64,000 bases of DNA from Sodiomyces alkalinus F11 (GCF_003711515.1 NW_021167079.1:5698385-5762384); one strand, 5' to 3'. Shown: positions 1 to 12,146, numbered from the stretch's first letter. Numbers and translations are program-made. Notes: generated by a model not told the origin, from the letters alone.

Positions 1-2768
1 AGCGGTGAAGAGGCTCGAGAGAAGATAATAAAAACATATTTTCGAAAGCAAAAAGAAAAAAACCCCCCCACAGAAACAGGTGGTTATTCCAGTAGTGTAG
101 GACATGCCCAGAAGTTCACCGCGAGCTGTTGAGGCAAACAAATGTGATCGAGTCGCACGTTGGGCATCGCGATATGCCCCAGGTGATGGGGAAACTGTAC
201 AGCTTCGGCCACGTTCGCCTTCGTAGTGGTGACAAAGGATGCAAATGGAAATGGGAATGGAAATGGAAATGGAAATGGAAATGGAAATGTAAGAAAGTTG
301 ATGGGCAGATCGTCACGCAAGGGAGGACCAGACCAACGGGATTCATCTCCGCCGGTAGTCTACAAACGAGAACAACCCCAGTGCGGGAGGCAAGTCTTCT
401 TTGATACCTTAAAACCTTCCTACTTCGTAAGGTAGAGAGAGCTTGGGTAGGCTTGAACAGGGGCCGGGCGGTAGCCAAGAGTCCAGAGACATCGGATGAC
501 GACCCCAAGGTAACGTAGATGGGAATTGTCAATCCGTCCAGGGTCTGGTTTCTCGGATGTCGAATATCCGCGCATTGTACAACACGGTCACAGAGCGTAA
601 GCAGAATGGGTGGTGCGAGCGGACGTGGTCCTAGAATGTTAGTACGGAGACTCCGATCTCGTCGTCGGACGTTCTGGGACGACGACAGAATGAATCTAGC
701 AGACCGCTCTTCCGCATTGGTAGGAAGGAATTAGTTATAGCAATGCCCGGAATTCCAGACTTGTGAGACGAGAGGGAAGACCACATGATCACAAAGTTGC
801 AAAGTTCAGAACGACAGTCGAACAAAACAGTCCTTCGGCTTGCGGTACACTGGCGACGAAGCTGAACAATGCCAGGGAAAGCTTCGAGGATCATCCATCC
901 CTTCGTCCCATCACCCCATCACCGGGAACGGGAGTTGAAATTCCATCGGGTTTGGGCAAAGGAAGCGAGTCCAAGTAATTCGGAAACGGGACGACCCGAA
1001 TCAGGTAGCAAGATGGAAGGAAGTCGGTGAGAAGCCTGGTAACGTGACCAAGATTATCGGGGTCAAAGTGCGACCGGCCTTATAGGGTGGGAAGATAGTC
1101 GACTGTGTGTTGGCCCTTATTTTTTATGGAAGTTGATGTTTGGTGTTGTTGCTCGTCCTGTCGCTGCCCGCGTCAGCGGAGTAAGATTGCGCTGAACAAT
1201 GACCGTACCCCGAGCATGTACCAGGTAACCACCGTGTGCATATTCCTGCAATACTGTATGCGGACACTGTCTACCGACTCGCTCCGTCTCTCCCAACATC
1301 AACCAAAACTCAACTCCTATTTTGTTCACACTTTGGTATTGCCGAGTTCCTCTTCGAGGCCAGGCCATCTTTCCTATAAAACGACCACAAACACGAAGAA
1401 ATCTACAGTAAGTTTGCTTACTGTATAACCTCTCTACATGCTGGATACGCTATGGGTTGGTTGCCTTCTTGGCCGATGCGATCTCGAGCTGCCATGGCTC
1501 TCAAACAACTTTTTGCCATCTCTATCACCCCCGACAACGTGACTTCAACCCCAATATGAACTCGACCCATTTAAGGAATTGGAAAACTCTCCGGTGCAAA
1601 CGAGATGTGATGCATCTTTGCCTGTTATCCTCGACACGAATACCTGGAGTCTGGTACAGCCGAAAAGCCATGTTAAGAGGCCTCACGTCTGCGGATCTCT
1701 GCGACCCCAGGGAAATTGGTTCAAGGCTTTCGTCAGCTTTTCATCGACTGGCTGCCAGCCTCCCCAAAGACACCACCACCATGGAATTGGGAATGGCTCC
1801 CGTCTTCCGCTAATCGTTCTACTCGCCAGACCAACGTGGTCTTTCGAAATCGGGACCTGGGAAACCGCCGTTCCCCGCCCCGCCCCGCCCCGTCGATCCC
1901 GGAGCAGTGTGGCGTGGCACATCGTACACTACACTACAGACCCAAATCCAGGCGTTTCATCAGTTGTGCGTAAGCCGTGGAACACGGCGGCGGCGATCCC
2001 CGATATGCCCACCACGGGAAGCGGAGCAACACCGTCTCCCCGAGCGGTTGCCGTCGACCCCCTCACCACCGGACCCGCCGATCCGGGTTCCGGACTTCAT
2101 GCCGTGCCTCCACACGAAAACGATGCCCAACTTCGGGTCTCGGCGCGCATCATCGGAAACTCGCATGTTTTTGCATGGACAGCCTATGTCAAGCTGGCGG
2201 TGAGTCGGTGGCTGATAGGTTTCCCAGGCATGCCCGAAGTTGTGGCTATGCAGCCGGACGTATCGCCGCGCCAATGATGCCGCAAGCCGCACGGTAGCAA
2301 CAAGCCAGCCCGTCCTACGTGAGGAGTATTGAGCATTGGTTCAAACTGCTCAAATTTGTTTCTCTCCTATTTCCGATTCGTCCTGTTTTGGGCATCGTCT
2401 CGGACTAGTCTTATGACGGTAAAATGCCCAGATCCATCATTCCTTGGTTCATGTGAGAGTAGGATAAGGCCAAGAAGGTGCAAGAGAAACTTGCTTGGTG
2501 AACTAGGGAAGAAAACTAAAGATCAACCCAGTCGCCTTACTCCTCCACCACACAAGGAAAACGTAAGACAGTGGCCCCATGCGAGTCGACCCCGTCTGTC
2601 GTATAATCTGCCCAGCCGATTGATAACATGCCGTTCTCGGTCTTGTCTTGAAATTTCCTTTTTGTCCTTGGAACCTCTCATCCGTGTTAATAATACCCCC
2701 CTACACCCCACCCCGCCTGACCCGTAATATTCAAGTAATTAATAGGGACGAGTAGAGAATACAATAGA
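1..2768. other. Gene-free left flank
   Basis: No reading frame here resembles a protein family I know. The longest (1579-2277, +) is Pro/Arg/Ser-rich with no domain. The stretch holds a hexamer microsatellite near 243-289 and short palindrome-like motifs of the ACTTCGTA and ACCTTA type (for example 404-433) that recur in other spacers. The right end is the 3' side of the sphingosine-phosphate lyase gene. Confidence 0.6.
243..289. repeat. Hexanucleotide microsatellite (ATGGAA)n
   Basis: About seven copies of a six-base unit, the second imperfect (ATGGGA). It lies in the gene-free left flank. It gives rise to spurious Trp/Lys, Asn/Gly and Phe/Pro repeat reading frames on both strands, none of which is supported as a gene. 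Confidence 0.9.
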
Positions 2769-4784
2769 CTACGCCTTGTACAGCAGGTCCAGGAAGCCAT
2801 TGGCCAGATCCACAACTACACTCTTGTTCGGAAGCGACCCCGCGACGCCGTAGAGGGCTGCCGAGTCACCGACGGCTTTGCCCTTAGCTCCCTTGCCCTC
2901 TACCACCCGCACGCGCTCCTTTTCCTTCTCCTCCTCGACGACGGCCTCAAGGTCGGCCATTAGGCGCTCCCACACCTTGGCCACCGGCAACGTCACCGCA
3001 ATGTGGATAGCCGGAGGGTTCTGCAAGGCGTTGAGGTGCCAGCCCTTGGTACCCATGCCGTCTGCGATGTCGTAGATGTTGAGGTTCCGGGCGGTGAACG
3101 CTACTACTGACGCGAGCGGCCGTCCCACGATCTCCAGCTCGGCTTCGAGGGCCGGCGTTGTCCGTATCTTGTCGGCAATCTTCTTTGCCGCTCCGACGAT
3201 CTTCACGCACGCGTCGATGTAGCCTGCCTCGCCTGTTCGCACCAAACTGGCCCAGCACCCGGCAATCAGCGCGCCGGGCCGCGACCCGGCCATGCCCGGT
3301 GATCCGTACACGCCGCCCGACCAATCAGGAGAAACGTAATACTGGTACCTGCGAAGCTCCGCCGTTCGGTAGAGTACGGTCGAGTTACCCTTGGGTGCGA
3401 ATCCGTACTTGTGCGTGTCGCAGCTGATGCTCGTCACTCCCTTGAGCCGGAAGTCGAATGGTTCCGTGTCGAAGCCGGCCTTGTCGAGAAAAGGGACCAT
3501 GAAAGAGCCCAGGCAACAGTCGACGTGAAGGCAAATTTTCTTGCGCAACGCCAACTTCGACAGGGCGCTGATATCATCGATAATACCATGGGGGAAATTA
3601 GGCGCTGAGCCCACCAGTAGGATGGTGTTCTTGTTGATCAGCCTCGACACAGCCTTTATGTCGACCTGGTAGTTCGGCGCAGGGCATGCCACCAGATGCA
3701 CCTTGATCTTGAAATAGTTTCCGGCCTTGAGAAAAGCGGTATGTGCTGTGCTGGGCAAAATCCTGATGTATGGTCAGCGGCGGCGCAAGCGATTCGCAAA
3801 GCAAATAGAGGCAACAAAAAAAAAGGAAAGAAAGAAAGAAAGAAAGAAAGAAAAAAAGAAAAGAAGAAAAGAAGAAAAGAAGAAAAGAAGAAAAGAAGAA
3901 AAGAAGAAAAGAAGAAAAAAAGAAAAGAAGAAAAGAAGAAAAGAAGAAAAGAAGAAAAGAAGAAAAAAAGAAAAAAAGAAAAAAAGAAAAAAAGAAAAAA
4001 AGACAAGAAAACCCGCCACAACTCACATTTCCGGCTCCGTGATGCCCTTCTCGCGATAAGCCTTTTCCCGCGCGCTGAGGCAGGCCATCAAGATGCTGTC
4101 CGTGCCTCCGCTGGTACAAGCGCCGGCAGCTCCGGGCGGGGCGTTGAACATGGCCAGGACCATGGCCACAACCTCGGCCTCCATCTTGCGAACGCCGGGG
4201 AAGACGTCTGGGTGGATGGGATTGGCCACGGTGAACTTGCCGAAGGCCTCCGTCTGCAATTTCAACAAGTCCTCCTCCCCATGGTAGACAGCACCCGACA
4301 CGTAGCCCTCCTCCCAACGGGTATGATCCATATTGGCCAAGGTGTCGAGCTCGGCGCGAATAGCGTCCTCTGACAGACCCTCCTTCGGCAGGGTCACGTA
4401 GCGGGTGAGATTGGTCGGGACCATCTTGGACTGAAGCTTGGCCAGGGTCTCGCCGACCTGCTTTTGGACCTTGCCTCGCACGCCCGGAGCGCGTAAAAAG
4501 TATCCGTAGAGGACGCGGCGCAGCTCGGTGTACAGTTCGACTATGGTGCCGATGATGCCGCGGCCCTTGATTTTCCACCATACCCGGCGCGTCCATCGTA
4601 GAACGAAGAGAATGAAGATGATATTTCGAATTCTGCGTAGACCACCATTTCGATTAGCAGAGGCGAGACGATGATGTCACGGCACGAGATGGAAAACGTA
4701 CAGATCTAAATTGAGGACCAAGAACGGGTTCGTGTTTCTCGACCTCCTGACCTGGTTAAAGCTGTCCCGTAAACTCACGGGCAT
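2769..4784 (-). CDS. dpl1: Sphingosine-1-phosphate (dihydrosphingosine-phosphate) lyase
   Basis: PLP-dependent lyase of the ER membrane. It cleaves phosphorylated long-chain bases to a fatty aldehyde and phosphoethanolamine, the exit step of sphingolipid breakdown. Model: exons 4784-4702, 4632-4027 and 3762-2769, giving 560 residues, the usual family length. The first intron has GTACGT...CTACGCAG and a CTAATC branch; the second has GTGAGT...ACATCAG. The start is the ATG at 4784, which gives a short N-terminus followed by a hydrophobic anchor (residues about 28-40, IRNIIFILFVLRW). The PLP-binding lysine is in CDTHKYGFAPKG (about Lys348), and TSGGTDSILMA, typical of the family, precedes it. The second intron is 264 nt and holds a long polypurine tract. 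Family identity is firm; the N-terminal exon is my reconstruction. Confidence 0.93.
3815..4010. repeat. Polypurine (A/G) tract inside dpl1 intron 2
   Basis: Nearly 190 bases of only A and G on the plus strand. It begins with GAAA units, changes to an eight-base unit AAGAAAAG, and ends with AAAAAAG units. The gene is on the minus strand, so the transcript carries a polypyrimidine tract that fills most of intron 2 up to the donor. Its Lys/Glu/Arg or Phe/Ser reading frames are artefacts of composition. Confidence 0.95.
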
Positions 4785-5920
4785 TCGCGAGGTGCCAGGC
4801 ATGTCGATGAAGAATTGGCGCACGCGGCGCAACGCGACCGGTGTATTCGGAGAGCAGAAAGAGAGGAAGGTATGCGAAGCCGAGTATGACGAGGATTACA
4901 CTCCAGACCGAGAAACCGAGGTAATCGGAAAGCCAATGGAAGACGTTTCAGTGTCTCGACGTAGGGCGACGGAATTCGAGAAGCATAACAAGAATACAGG
5001 ATTGTGGAGAAAAGAGAAAGCAAGTTGGCAGTACTGAGAGAGTGAATGGTGGAACGATGGGTTGGGGGATAAGAACCCGAGATGGAAACCGGAGGGAAGC
5101 TACGAGGTGACAGTTACTTCCCCAGACTGGTGGGGCATGGCTTGTACTTGGATATTTCGATTTCGATTGGGAAGCTACCGCCGGCCTGTCCATTGTTGTC
5201 ATTGCTGCAAGTCTGGTTTATTATGGCGGGTAGGACTCCGGTGGGCCTTCCAACTGTCGGGTCGGAAGCCGCGGTTTAGGGCGGGGACGTCACATGCACG
5301 AACTTTTGCTACGCTACGTCCCTCGTATTACAGAGGTGTTGACGTCGTCCTCCCGGCCAAATTGGGGTTTGAGTGCGAGCGATTCTCGGCCGAAGCATCC
5401 CACGACAGGCAATCACATCCGACCTTGTAAGCGGGAACCTACGAAGTACAGGTCGAAAAATCACAACACAGTGGTAGATGACGCAGAGGAAGCCGGTATC
5501 AGCACTGATACAAGAAATAAACCAAAATGACCAGAGACAACTGCATGTCAGGGCCAAACAGTCAACATGAGCTGCATCAAGCGTCCGTAGTCATTCAGGT
5601 ATGCTCCCCCTATTCGACGCATGTCATTTATCGGTCTTGTCCATGTCTGTCGTATACGGTATGTGCAATGAATGTTCGCTCACTCCGCCCTTCTTGTCAA
5701 CCGGAGTGAACAATGTGTAAGACCCGGGCTGTCTTTCGAGCCTCCTCGTGCTCAACTAGAAACCCACGCCACCTTTCCCCGAAGCACCCCTCTGAACATA
5801 ATATAATTCCAGAACGCCACAAACGCTTCCCTCTCTGGTATGCATATAGAGTCAAAAGGCCCTCCCAATTTTCGCCAGTATAACAAACGCCTTGATGCGC
5901 CTCTCGTCCTCTTTGCCTAC
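4785..5920. other. Spacer between dpl1 and the GT34 gene
   Basis: This holds the dpl1 promoter and the 3' region of the mannosyltransferase gene. I see no supported gene. A hydrophobic run on the minus strand around 4820-4950 lies upstream of the chosen dpl1 ATG, but an upstream stop breaks it and it joins the lyase in no frame. Confidence 0.5.
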
Positions 5921-7036
5921 CTACGCCTGGCTAAACGCCTGCTGCCATGTCGCCCTGTATTTCGAGAGCTGCTCCTCACAACTCGGCGCACCCTCGCGCC
6001 CGCAACCCGCTGCCCGCACGACAAAGTCGCCTTCCTGGAATCCTTCCTCCTCGTTGCCCTTAATGTATGAGTTGATAGTCCTTTGCGGAACGACAGCCAA
6101 CTTGGACAGGATGGTCGGATGCCACTGGACCATATGTTCCTGGCGAAGAGCGAGTTAGCCAAAAAAGCCACGTCGCACACAAGGCCGTGTCCCAAAGCAA
6201 GGGGCACACGCGGGCGACTCACCAGAGCATGCTCTTCAGCTTTGCGGAATTTGTACGACCGGTACAACGGGTCAAACCATGTCTCCAAGAAAAATTTGGC
6301 CCATTCGCCGTTTCGCACCACCAAGCTTCCCGTCGACAATCCCTCGAAGTCCTGCGTCAGCACCAGTTCAATATCACCTCCCTTCAGGTGAGAGAACGTC
6401 TTGATGATGCTGTTAGGGACGACCGAGATGTCCCTGCGCATGATCTTGCCCAGAAGATCCGGCTCCAACAACCTCTCCTCCAAAGACTTGGCCGGTTCCA
6501 TGATGTAGGCGTCCTGGTCGAGAAACCAGACGTAGCGGCATTCGGGGAAATTCGTCAATGCGTGGCGCATGGCCGGTGTCCTGGCCCACGACCCCGCCGT
6601 CTCTTCGAGCTCGTAATCGCCGGCGTGTACAAACATGGTTTCGTATCCTGTCATCGAGCAAAAGAGCGTGTTAAAAGGGTCATTCCAAGCCCAGAGGAGG
6701 GGTAAACTGTCGCTTCCGGAGGAGTGACTTACCGTGTCGCTTGGCATATTGTTCCCGGTTCTCTCTTATACTTTGGCTGTGGCCCATGCCATGTTTTCTC
6801 TCGTCCAGCACCGTCACTAACACCACCGGGGGATTTCCCGACGGTCGCCTGAAAAGAGGCGCATCACGGGAGTCGAACAGCTTCGATATTATCCAGAACG
6901 ACCCAATGATTATTGTGGCGATGACGGCGATTGATTTGAGGCGGCCCTTTCTTAGGGTTGGTATCGGTATCCTGGACTGTCGTGGACGGAAAGGTGGTGG
7001 ATTGGAGCTCTTGCGCGAAGGATACGCGAAGTGCAT
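5921..7036 (-). CDS. GT34 Golgi mannosyltransferase, Mnn10/Mnn11-like
   Basis: Type II Golgi glycosyltransferase of the GMA12/MNN10 family. In yeast Mnn10 and Mnn11 sit in the M-Pol II complex and extend the alpha-1,6-mannan backbone of N-glycans. Model: exons 7036-6733, 6647-6223 and 6139-5921, introns GTAAGT...GACAG (85 nt) and GTGAGT...GCCAG (83 nt), 315 residues. Seen: a basic Pro-rich cytosolic tail, one signal anchor (residues about 34-52, IAVIATIIIGSFWIISKLF), the PPVVLVTVLDE opening of the catalytic domain, a DQD metal-binding DxD (about 145-147, FLDQDAYIM), and the C-terminal EHMVQWHPTILSKLAVVPQR block. An upstream in-frame Met (7327) would put a non-conserved stretch ahead of the anchor, so I start at 7036. 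Mnn10 versus Mnn11 cannot be decided here. Confidence 0.88.
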
Positions 7037-8236
7037 CTTCGAATTGACCACCCGCGGTGTCGACTCTCCAAGAAGTGACTGGGCTGTTACCGTAGATAAC
7101 TGGCAGGAATAACCTCGGCCTCTGACTGGGTCGTAGAGATGCACTGTCTTGAAGAACCCGACGTCGATGGGGGCGGCAATGTTGATGACGAGCGCACGCC
7201 TCAAGTTTGGTGTAATTAAAGCGAATCGTAATAGGAACCAAGCTAAGCTCCTCTGAATCGGATCGAAGTCGATGTCAGGGTGAGTAGGAAATATATCCCA
7301 CGTCGAAAGTGAAGATGAATTAAGCACGCTCGCACCGCTGGTATGAGAAGAGAAGTTTATGGTGACTCTTCAATATCATCCAGACACAGGAAGCTGAAGA
7401 GAATGGGCGATCCTTGGAGGTTTTAACCTTTCACTAATTCGGGGTTTGACAGATTGGAGATGGGATACCTATGCGCGATCGTCCAAAAAGTCCCGAGTCC
7501 AGGTATCAGCGTCGCACAGGCCAAGTGCCGATTTGCCGACATTCACCCGCTCTGTGACCACACCCACACAGCAGTGTGAAGCTCGAGGCAATACACTACT
7601 TCGTACTTCGTACCTAATAAGGCACCTGAGGTCTCTCACTAAGGTAGGTATACTCATCAAGACGCTCTACGTTGGCAACATGCAATTGAGCCGGACTCAT
7701 AGTATTCTGGAATGTACGTATCAATTTCTGGCTAGGACTAGCAAGTGATGGGATCTCTCTGCGAAGCGAGGGGTTCCAGCTTAAGACTACCTACTTCTTA
7801 AAGACAGACCTACTCCGGGGATATGCTTGCCCGAAGGAGGAAGCAACCTCGTACAATGAGAGTAATTTTGTTTGATGTCATGTATCAGCTTGCGCCAGTG
7901 GCCAGAGTAAATTCGGCCAAAGGGCCAGTCTGGTCACAATGGGAAGAGGTCGCCTGGGCCCGAAGGCCAGCAACTCGAACCGAGTCTGATGTCTTCTGCC
8001 ACCCCAAGTTGGACTGAGCCAAAACGGCCCAATCCATGGGGCAGAGCAGGGACTCCATCTTTGCACACAGACTAGTTGACACGATGTGGAAGAGAAGCTT
8101 CGTGGCAACTTAAGAGTGTGCAAGGCGTTAGGGAACGTGGGTGGGGGGACCAAATGGCGCAGAAAGCCGCTAAAGGCAACGCTGAGCAATAGAAGGGGGC
8201 CTGTGAATATCAAATTCGTAAACATTCATGAAAACA
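7037..8236. other. Spacer upstream of the GT34 gene
   Basis: No supported gene. Short motifs of the ACTTCGTAC, CTAATAAGGCACC and CTAAGGTAGGTA kind cluster at 7590-7660 and belong to the dispersed spacer motif family described in the findings. Confidence 0.5.
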
Positions 8237-9349
8237 TTATTGATCTTTCGTAGCCCTCAGGTGGGTAGTCGGCTCCTCTTGGGTGCCTCGGGGCTGCGTG
8301 TCGTCCACGTCTTCGCCTTCGTCATCATCTCCGCCAACATCCAGCACCCGGTTGCCTGCCTGTTCCAGGAGCGTCTTGATCACTGAATTGACGCCCTTCC
8401 ATATCGAGTAGAAAAAGGTCAAGGCTCCGATCAGGACGAGCGCCCAGCTAATGTTCTCGGCTCGTGCCCGGCCACCTCCGCGGCGGACCGTGGGCCCGAG
8501 AAGGCCGCTGTTCCTCACGTTCCACCATTGCCAGGGAGTCATCGCTAGCAGGTGCTTCAGAAATCCGATGATGCCGAGAGAGAGAAACCCTTTGACAAAA
8601 TGTTCCCACCAGGTGATGTTCTCGGGCGGTGGACCTGTCGGCTCAGCCGTGGCTTCAATATCCTCAAGCACGCTCACAACCGTTCCAGTCAGCGTGCCCA
8701 CAGGATCAGACCACAACTGGAAGATGGGATCCGCAACAAACCCGAGAAGAAATATGGAAAATGCGAAGATGGAAAGCGTGACGGTCACCCGCGCAAACTT
8801 GCTCTGCAGACGTCTGCCCCACGACAGGCGATCGACCTTGTAGCGGTACTTGCATGTCGGGCACGTAAAGAAGTGCGGATTGTCCGCGCCGATGGACCCA
8901 GCGGTCCTCCAGTCTTGCAGACAACCTTCGTGGACATATTTGGCTGTTCCGCTGCACTTGCATGGCGAGATGAGCCGGCCCAGCTCGGGATCGGTGTCGG
9001 AGATATATACCGGCTTCGACCCTGAGCCCATCAGCCCGTCCAGTGTGCCTGTCTCCCCGGTAGGAAACTTGGGCTCCACCTCTTCAAGGCAAATTCTACA
9101 TTGCCGGACGGGATAGTGTCTCCTTCCCCTTTGTGGCGGCGGCTGGGATGATGGGGTTTCTCGATTCTCCTGCTGAGGCTGAGGCTGAGGCTGCGGCTGC
9201 GGCTGCGGCTGTTCTCTCGTATCGTGGGATGCGGTATCACGGCTGGGCTGTAACGTCTCGTTCTCGCGCCGCCTAGCTTCTCGTCTGCTCCTGCCCCCGA
9301 GATCGTCCATGAAGGACCATTGGAAATTTGAGAAGCCCGAGTCGTCCAT
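8237..9349 (-). CDS. RING-CH (RINGv/MARCH-type) membrane E3 ubiquitin ligase
   Basis: Single-exon protein of 370 residues. The RING-CH (C4HC3) domain starts at Cys84 (CRIC), has a long loop before CKC, then a VHEGCL block and CPTC near residue 163; the loop is common in fungal members. Three hydrophobic stretches follow (VTVTLSIFAFSIFLLGF; FLSLGIIGFLKHLLAM; ISWALVLIGALTFFYSIW), and the tail is acidic. It is inferred to be an E2-recruiting ubiquitin ligase of an internal membrane, like Doa10- or MARCH-type proteins, though much shorter than Doa10. The start at 9349 (MDDSGF) is preferred to 9586, because the added N-terminus would be a non-conserved hydrophobic stretch. A Gln-Pro repeat at about residues 47-59 comes from a short in-frame microsatellite. 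Substrates are unknown. Confidence 0.85.
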   Translation of the reverse strand: MDDSGFSNFQWSFMDDLGGRSRREARRRENETLQPSRDTASHDTREQPQPQPQPQPQPQQENRETPSSQPPPQRGRRHYPVRQCRICLEEVEPKFPTGETGTLDGLMGSGSKPVYISDTDPELGRLISPCKCSGTAKYVHEGCLQDWRTAGSIGADNPHFFTCPTCKYRYKVDRLSWGRRLQSKFARVTVTLSIFAFSIFLLGFVADPIFQLWSDPVGTLTGTVVSVLEDIEATAEPTGPPPENITWWEHFVKGFLSLGIIGFLKHLLAMTPWQWWNVRNSGLLGPTVRRGGGRARAENISWALVLIGALTFFYSIWKGVNSVIKTLLEQAGNRVLDVGGDDDEGEDVDDTQPRGTQEEPTTHLRATKDQ

Positions 9350-10829
9350 CACAGTTGAGGGGCGACGAGGGAACTGAGGTAGGTAAAACTGTAGGTATGG
9401 GTAGTGTAGTAGGTTGATGAAGCGAGAAGCGGCAGAATATAAGGTGATTACAGCAATGGTGTCCAAGGCGAGGATTCCAGAGGGATTTCCAGACGCTCGG
9501 AAGAAAAATAAGAATTGGAACAGACAAACCACGTTGGCGACTTCAGCTATAAAGATGGCGCAAGTAGAGCAGATAAAAGAATGCACAGGCGCGTAGCAAG
9601 GTCAAAACAAAGCCTTGACTGTGACATGAGAATGGAAGAAGAATCTGGCCTCTCGGAAATGCCCGCGGGGAAGCTGATGGGCGGAGTTTGCAAGCCTTGC
9701 TTGGGTCGTTCCCAGAGCTGCGGAGAAGGTAGAACGGAAGCGTTGGAAGGTTCTTTCCAAAGTACCTACCTTCTTAGGTACCTTAAGGTACGCAGTACGA
9801 AAGTAGAGGGGGATGGATAACGGTCGTCCTGGGCGAATCAGGTAACAATTTTGGATAAGGGTCGTTATCGTCGCCCAGTTTTGTGGTCACGCTTCGGACG
9901 GCCCATCGGGACTGTGCACCGAGGTACAACGTTAATAAGAGACGAAACGGCCCTCAAATTGGATAAAAGGATCCCAACCTGGACGTGACGGAGACGAGAC
10001 GGCTTTGGACGAGCACGGTACTGTAGAGGAAACAATTCTTACGTACACAACTCTGTCTACGACATGGCAGGTTCTTACCATGCATCTGGTTACATCTGCG
10101 CTTCCTGCTAGAAGCACGCTTTGGAAAAGTTCTTTGCTGCGCCGCTCATAGCTGGGAGATATGCGCTGGCTTTGCTCTTCCTTCCCCCTCGAACCCCCCC
10201 CCCCCCGTATTAATACATCATACAAGACACTTTGCCATCGACCGAGACACGCACCTATTCCAACGCAGCTTAATTGGGCTCTTCTCTCTCTCGATATCCT
10301 CGTAAACGTGTCGAGCCCTACGCAGACGTTGGGTCATTTTTCACTTGCGCATCGTCGAATATACTCTCGAACAACAGACATGGATACGAGGGATTCCATA
10401 CCAACTTTGCGGGTATGGACGCCGTAGAAAAGCTTGACATGGATGTGATACCGCCAGGGCTCTTGTCGCTCGATAAACCAGCTGCGTGTAGAGAACCCCC
10501 CTTTCGGATGGCATTCAAAGTTGAAAGGGTCGAGAAGAGCGGTTAGGAGGGATACAGCCGTGGGTAACCTAGTTAGTATAAATCGTGTTTGTATGTTTGG
10601 GCGGGGAGACGAAGTAACGCCCATGACTACAGGTTCGTGAACCACTCCTTTTGGTGAAGGCTGAAGCCTGGGGTGAGGCGAACTTGTCAGCGTATTGTCT
10701 CGGGTCAATTCACGAGCGCAGACCGTCTACATCACATGGGAACACGTTACATGTGAGCCATATTGTCCTCGAATAAGCCCAACCAAGCCCGAGAAGCCAC
10801 CCATTGACTTTATTCCACAGAAAACCACC
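9350..10829. other. Spacer with dispersed palindromic motifs
   Basis: No supported gene. A dense cluster of AGTACCTACC, TTAGGTACCTTAAGGTACG and AGTACGAAAGTA motifs lies at 9758-9805. A 13-base C run is at 10194-10206. Small reading frames at 10161-10546 have no recognisable domain. Confidence 0.5.
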
Positions 10830-11535
10830 ATGGTCGACCCCGTGCCTCGTGTTCTGAAGATTGAAGACATCGACGGCCTCGGCAAAGGATCCTTTGCACA
10901 AGTCGGCCTGGTCAAATCCTCGGATTACGTCGTCAAAATCGCATCGAATGATGCTCGCCAGCACCATGCCCGAGAGAAGGAGGCTTACCAGCGTCTCGGC
11001 CGCCAAGTCAGTTAGCACACTGTTGCTCCTATTTCCCCAGAGGCTGACCAGGGTGATATTTAGTTGGCTATACCAAGCGGTCGAAGCCGTCCGCTATATC
11101 CATTCTCACAATATAATACACGGTGACCTGGGCTGCCATAACTTTCTGGTCAAGGGCGACGGAAATCTGGTCCTATATGATTTCGGTGGATCAAGAATCG
11201 ACGGCTCAGATTGCCTTGAATTACCGCCTACTCGGTATTCTATACCGAAGACCATCCGTGATAATTTGCAGCCAACCAGGCAAGATGATCTCTTTGCCCT
11301 AGGCACCATTATGTACGAGATCAGTACTGGCCGGCTACTCTGGGAGGACCTGGACGACGAGGAGATCGAGGTCCGCTTCATCAACGAACGGTACCCCAGT
11401 TTTACGGACGTGTCGGACACTGTAAAGGCCATCATAATCCAATGCTGGACGGGAAAGCACATGAACGTGGATGAGGTGGCCATTGATCTAGGGCTCTTCC
11501 CGTTTCTTTCGACCAGCTCACCGCGGATCGTATGA
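10830..11535 (+). pseudogene. Degraded Ser/Thr protein kinase-like gene
   Basis: The N-lobe opens with a glycine loop (GLGKGSFAQVGLV) and a beta-3 lysine (YVVKIA). The C-lobe has HNIIHGDLGCHNFLV, an HRD variant reading HGD, then a DFG-like DFGG and a DDLFALGTIMYEISTGRLLW helix region. These lie in different frames. The only GT-AG join that connects them (11007-11040) would be a 34-nt intron, below the usual fungal minimum. It would also leave out the roughly 60 residues that should form beta-4, beta-5, the hinge and alpha-D. I infer a deletion in a member of the variable accessory kinase families of Pezizomycotina. A functional short kinase-like protein is less likely. Confidence 0.6.
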
Positions 11536-12146
11536 CGAGCGGCGTTTGGCTTCGTCTCTGTTGCGCTTGGATGGCGAGTTGGTGTCTGATGAGTCTCAAG
11601 TGATTCTTCTGCCAGTCAAGCTGGGCCTGTCACTGTTCGTTGGTGTCGCCGAACTCACTGTCACGAGCAGAGAAGGCATAGAGCCTTTCCACTGGTCCCG
11701 CCAGGACAAATTCATAGCTGAACAACGAGCCACATCATAATGATTCCTCATAAAACGTGGTCACCGAAAATAGGGGCTGTGCGTCTTCCACCCTGATCCG
11801 TACCGGATTAGTAAGCCAAGTATAACTCCTCGCACGTGACTTGATGCTCTGCACGAACCAGGTTCGGGCTGACAGAAAAAGCTACCTTAGGTATGTACTC
11901 AGGACACAACGAGCTTGACGCGGCGCAAGTTTGCCTGGGGAGCTCTGGCACAGCAGTTACATACAGGTACCTGCTGATCTCGTTACTTCGTACGCTCAAG
12001 CTCTCGCAGCCTTGCCAACAACTTCATTCGATACCAACGCAACTCAGCAACTGTTATTTGTCTGGCCCCAACCATCCGCACTCTCCGAAAAGAAAGAAGT
12101 CCTTTAAACCGTCTCATATACTCCCCGGGTAGACTGCTTCCTCGAC
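11536..12146. other. Spacer between kinase relic and pre8
   Basis: No supported gene. The last 100 bases act as the pre8 5' region. TTACTTCGTACG at 11984-11995 is another copy of the dispersed spacer motif. Confidence 0.5.

Noticed and set aside
1579..2277. 232-residue plus-strand frame in the left flank
   Set aside because: Pro/Arg/Ser-rich by composition, overlapped by equally long frames on both strands, and no domain or good start context.
3598..4596. Long frames through the polypurine tract on both strands
   Set aside because: They come from a low-complexity A/G tract inside the dpl1 intron. Repeats of Lys/Glu or Phe/Leu reflect the repeat, not a protein.
7960..8010. Possible tRNA B-box (GGTTCGAGT) on the minus strand
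   Set aside because: No cloverleaf, A-box at proper distance or acceptor stem could be formed.
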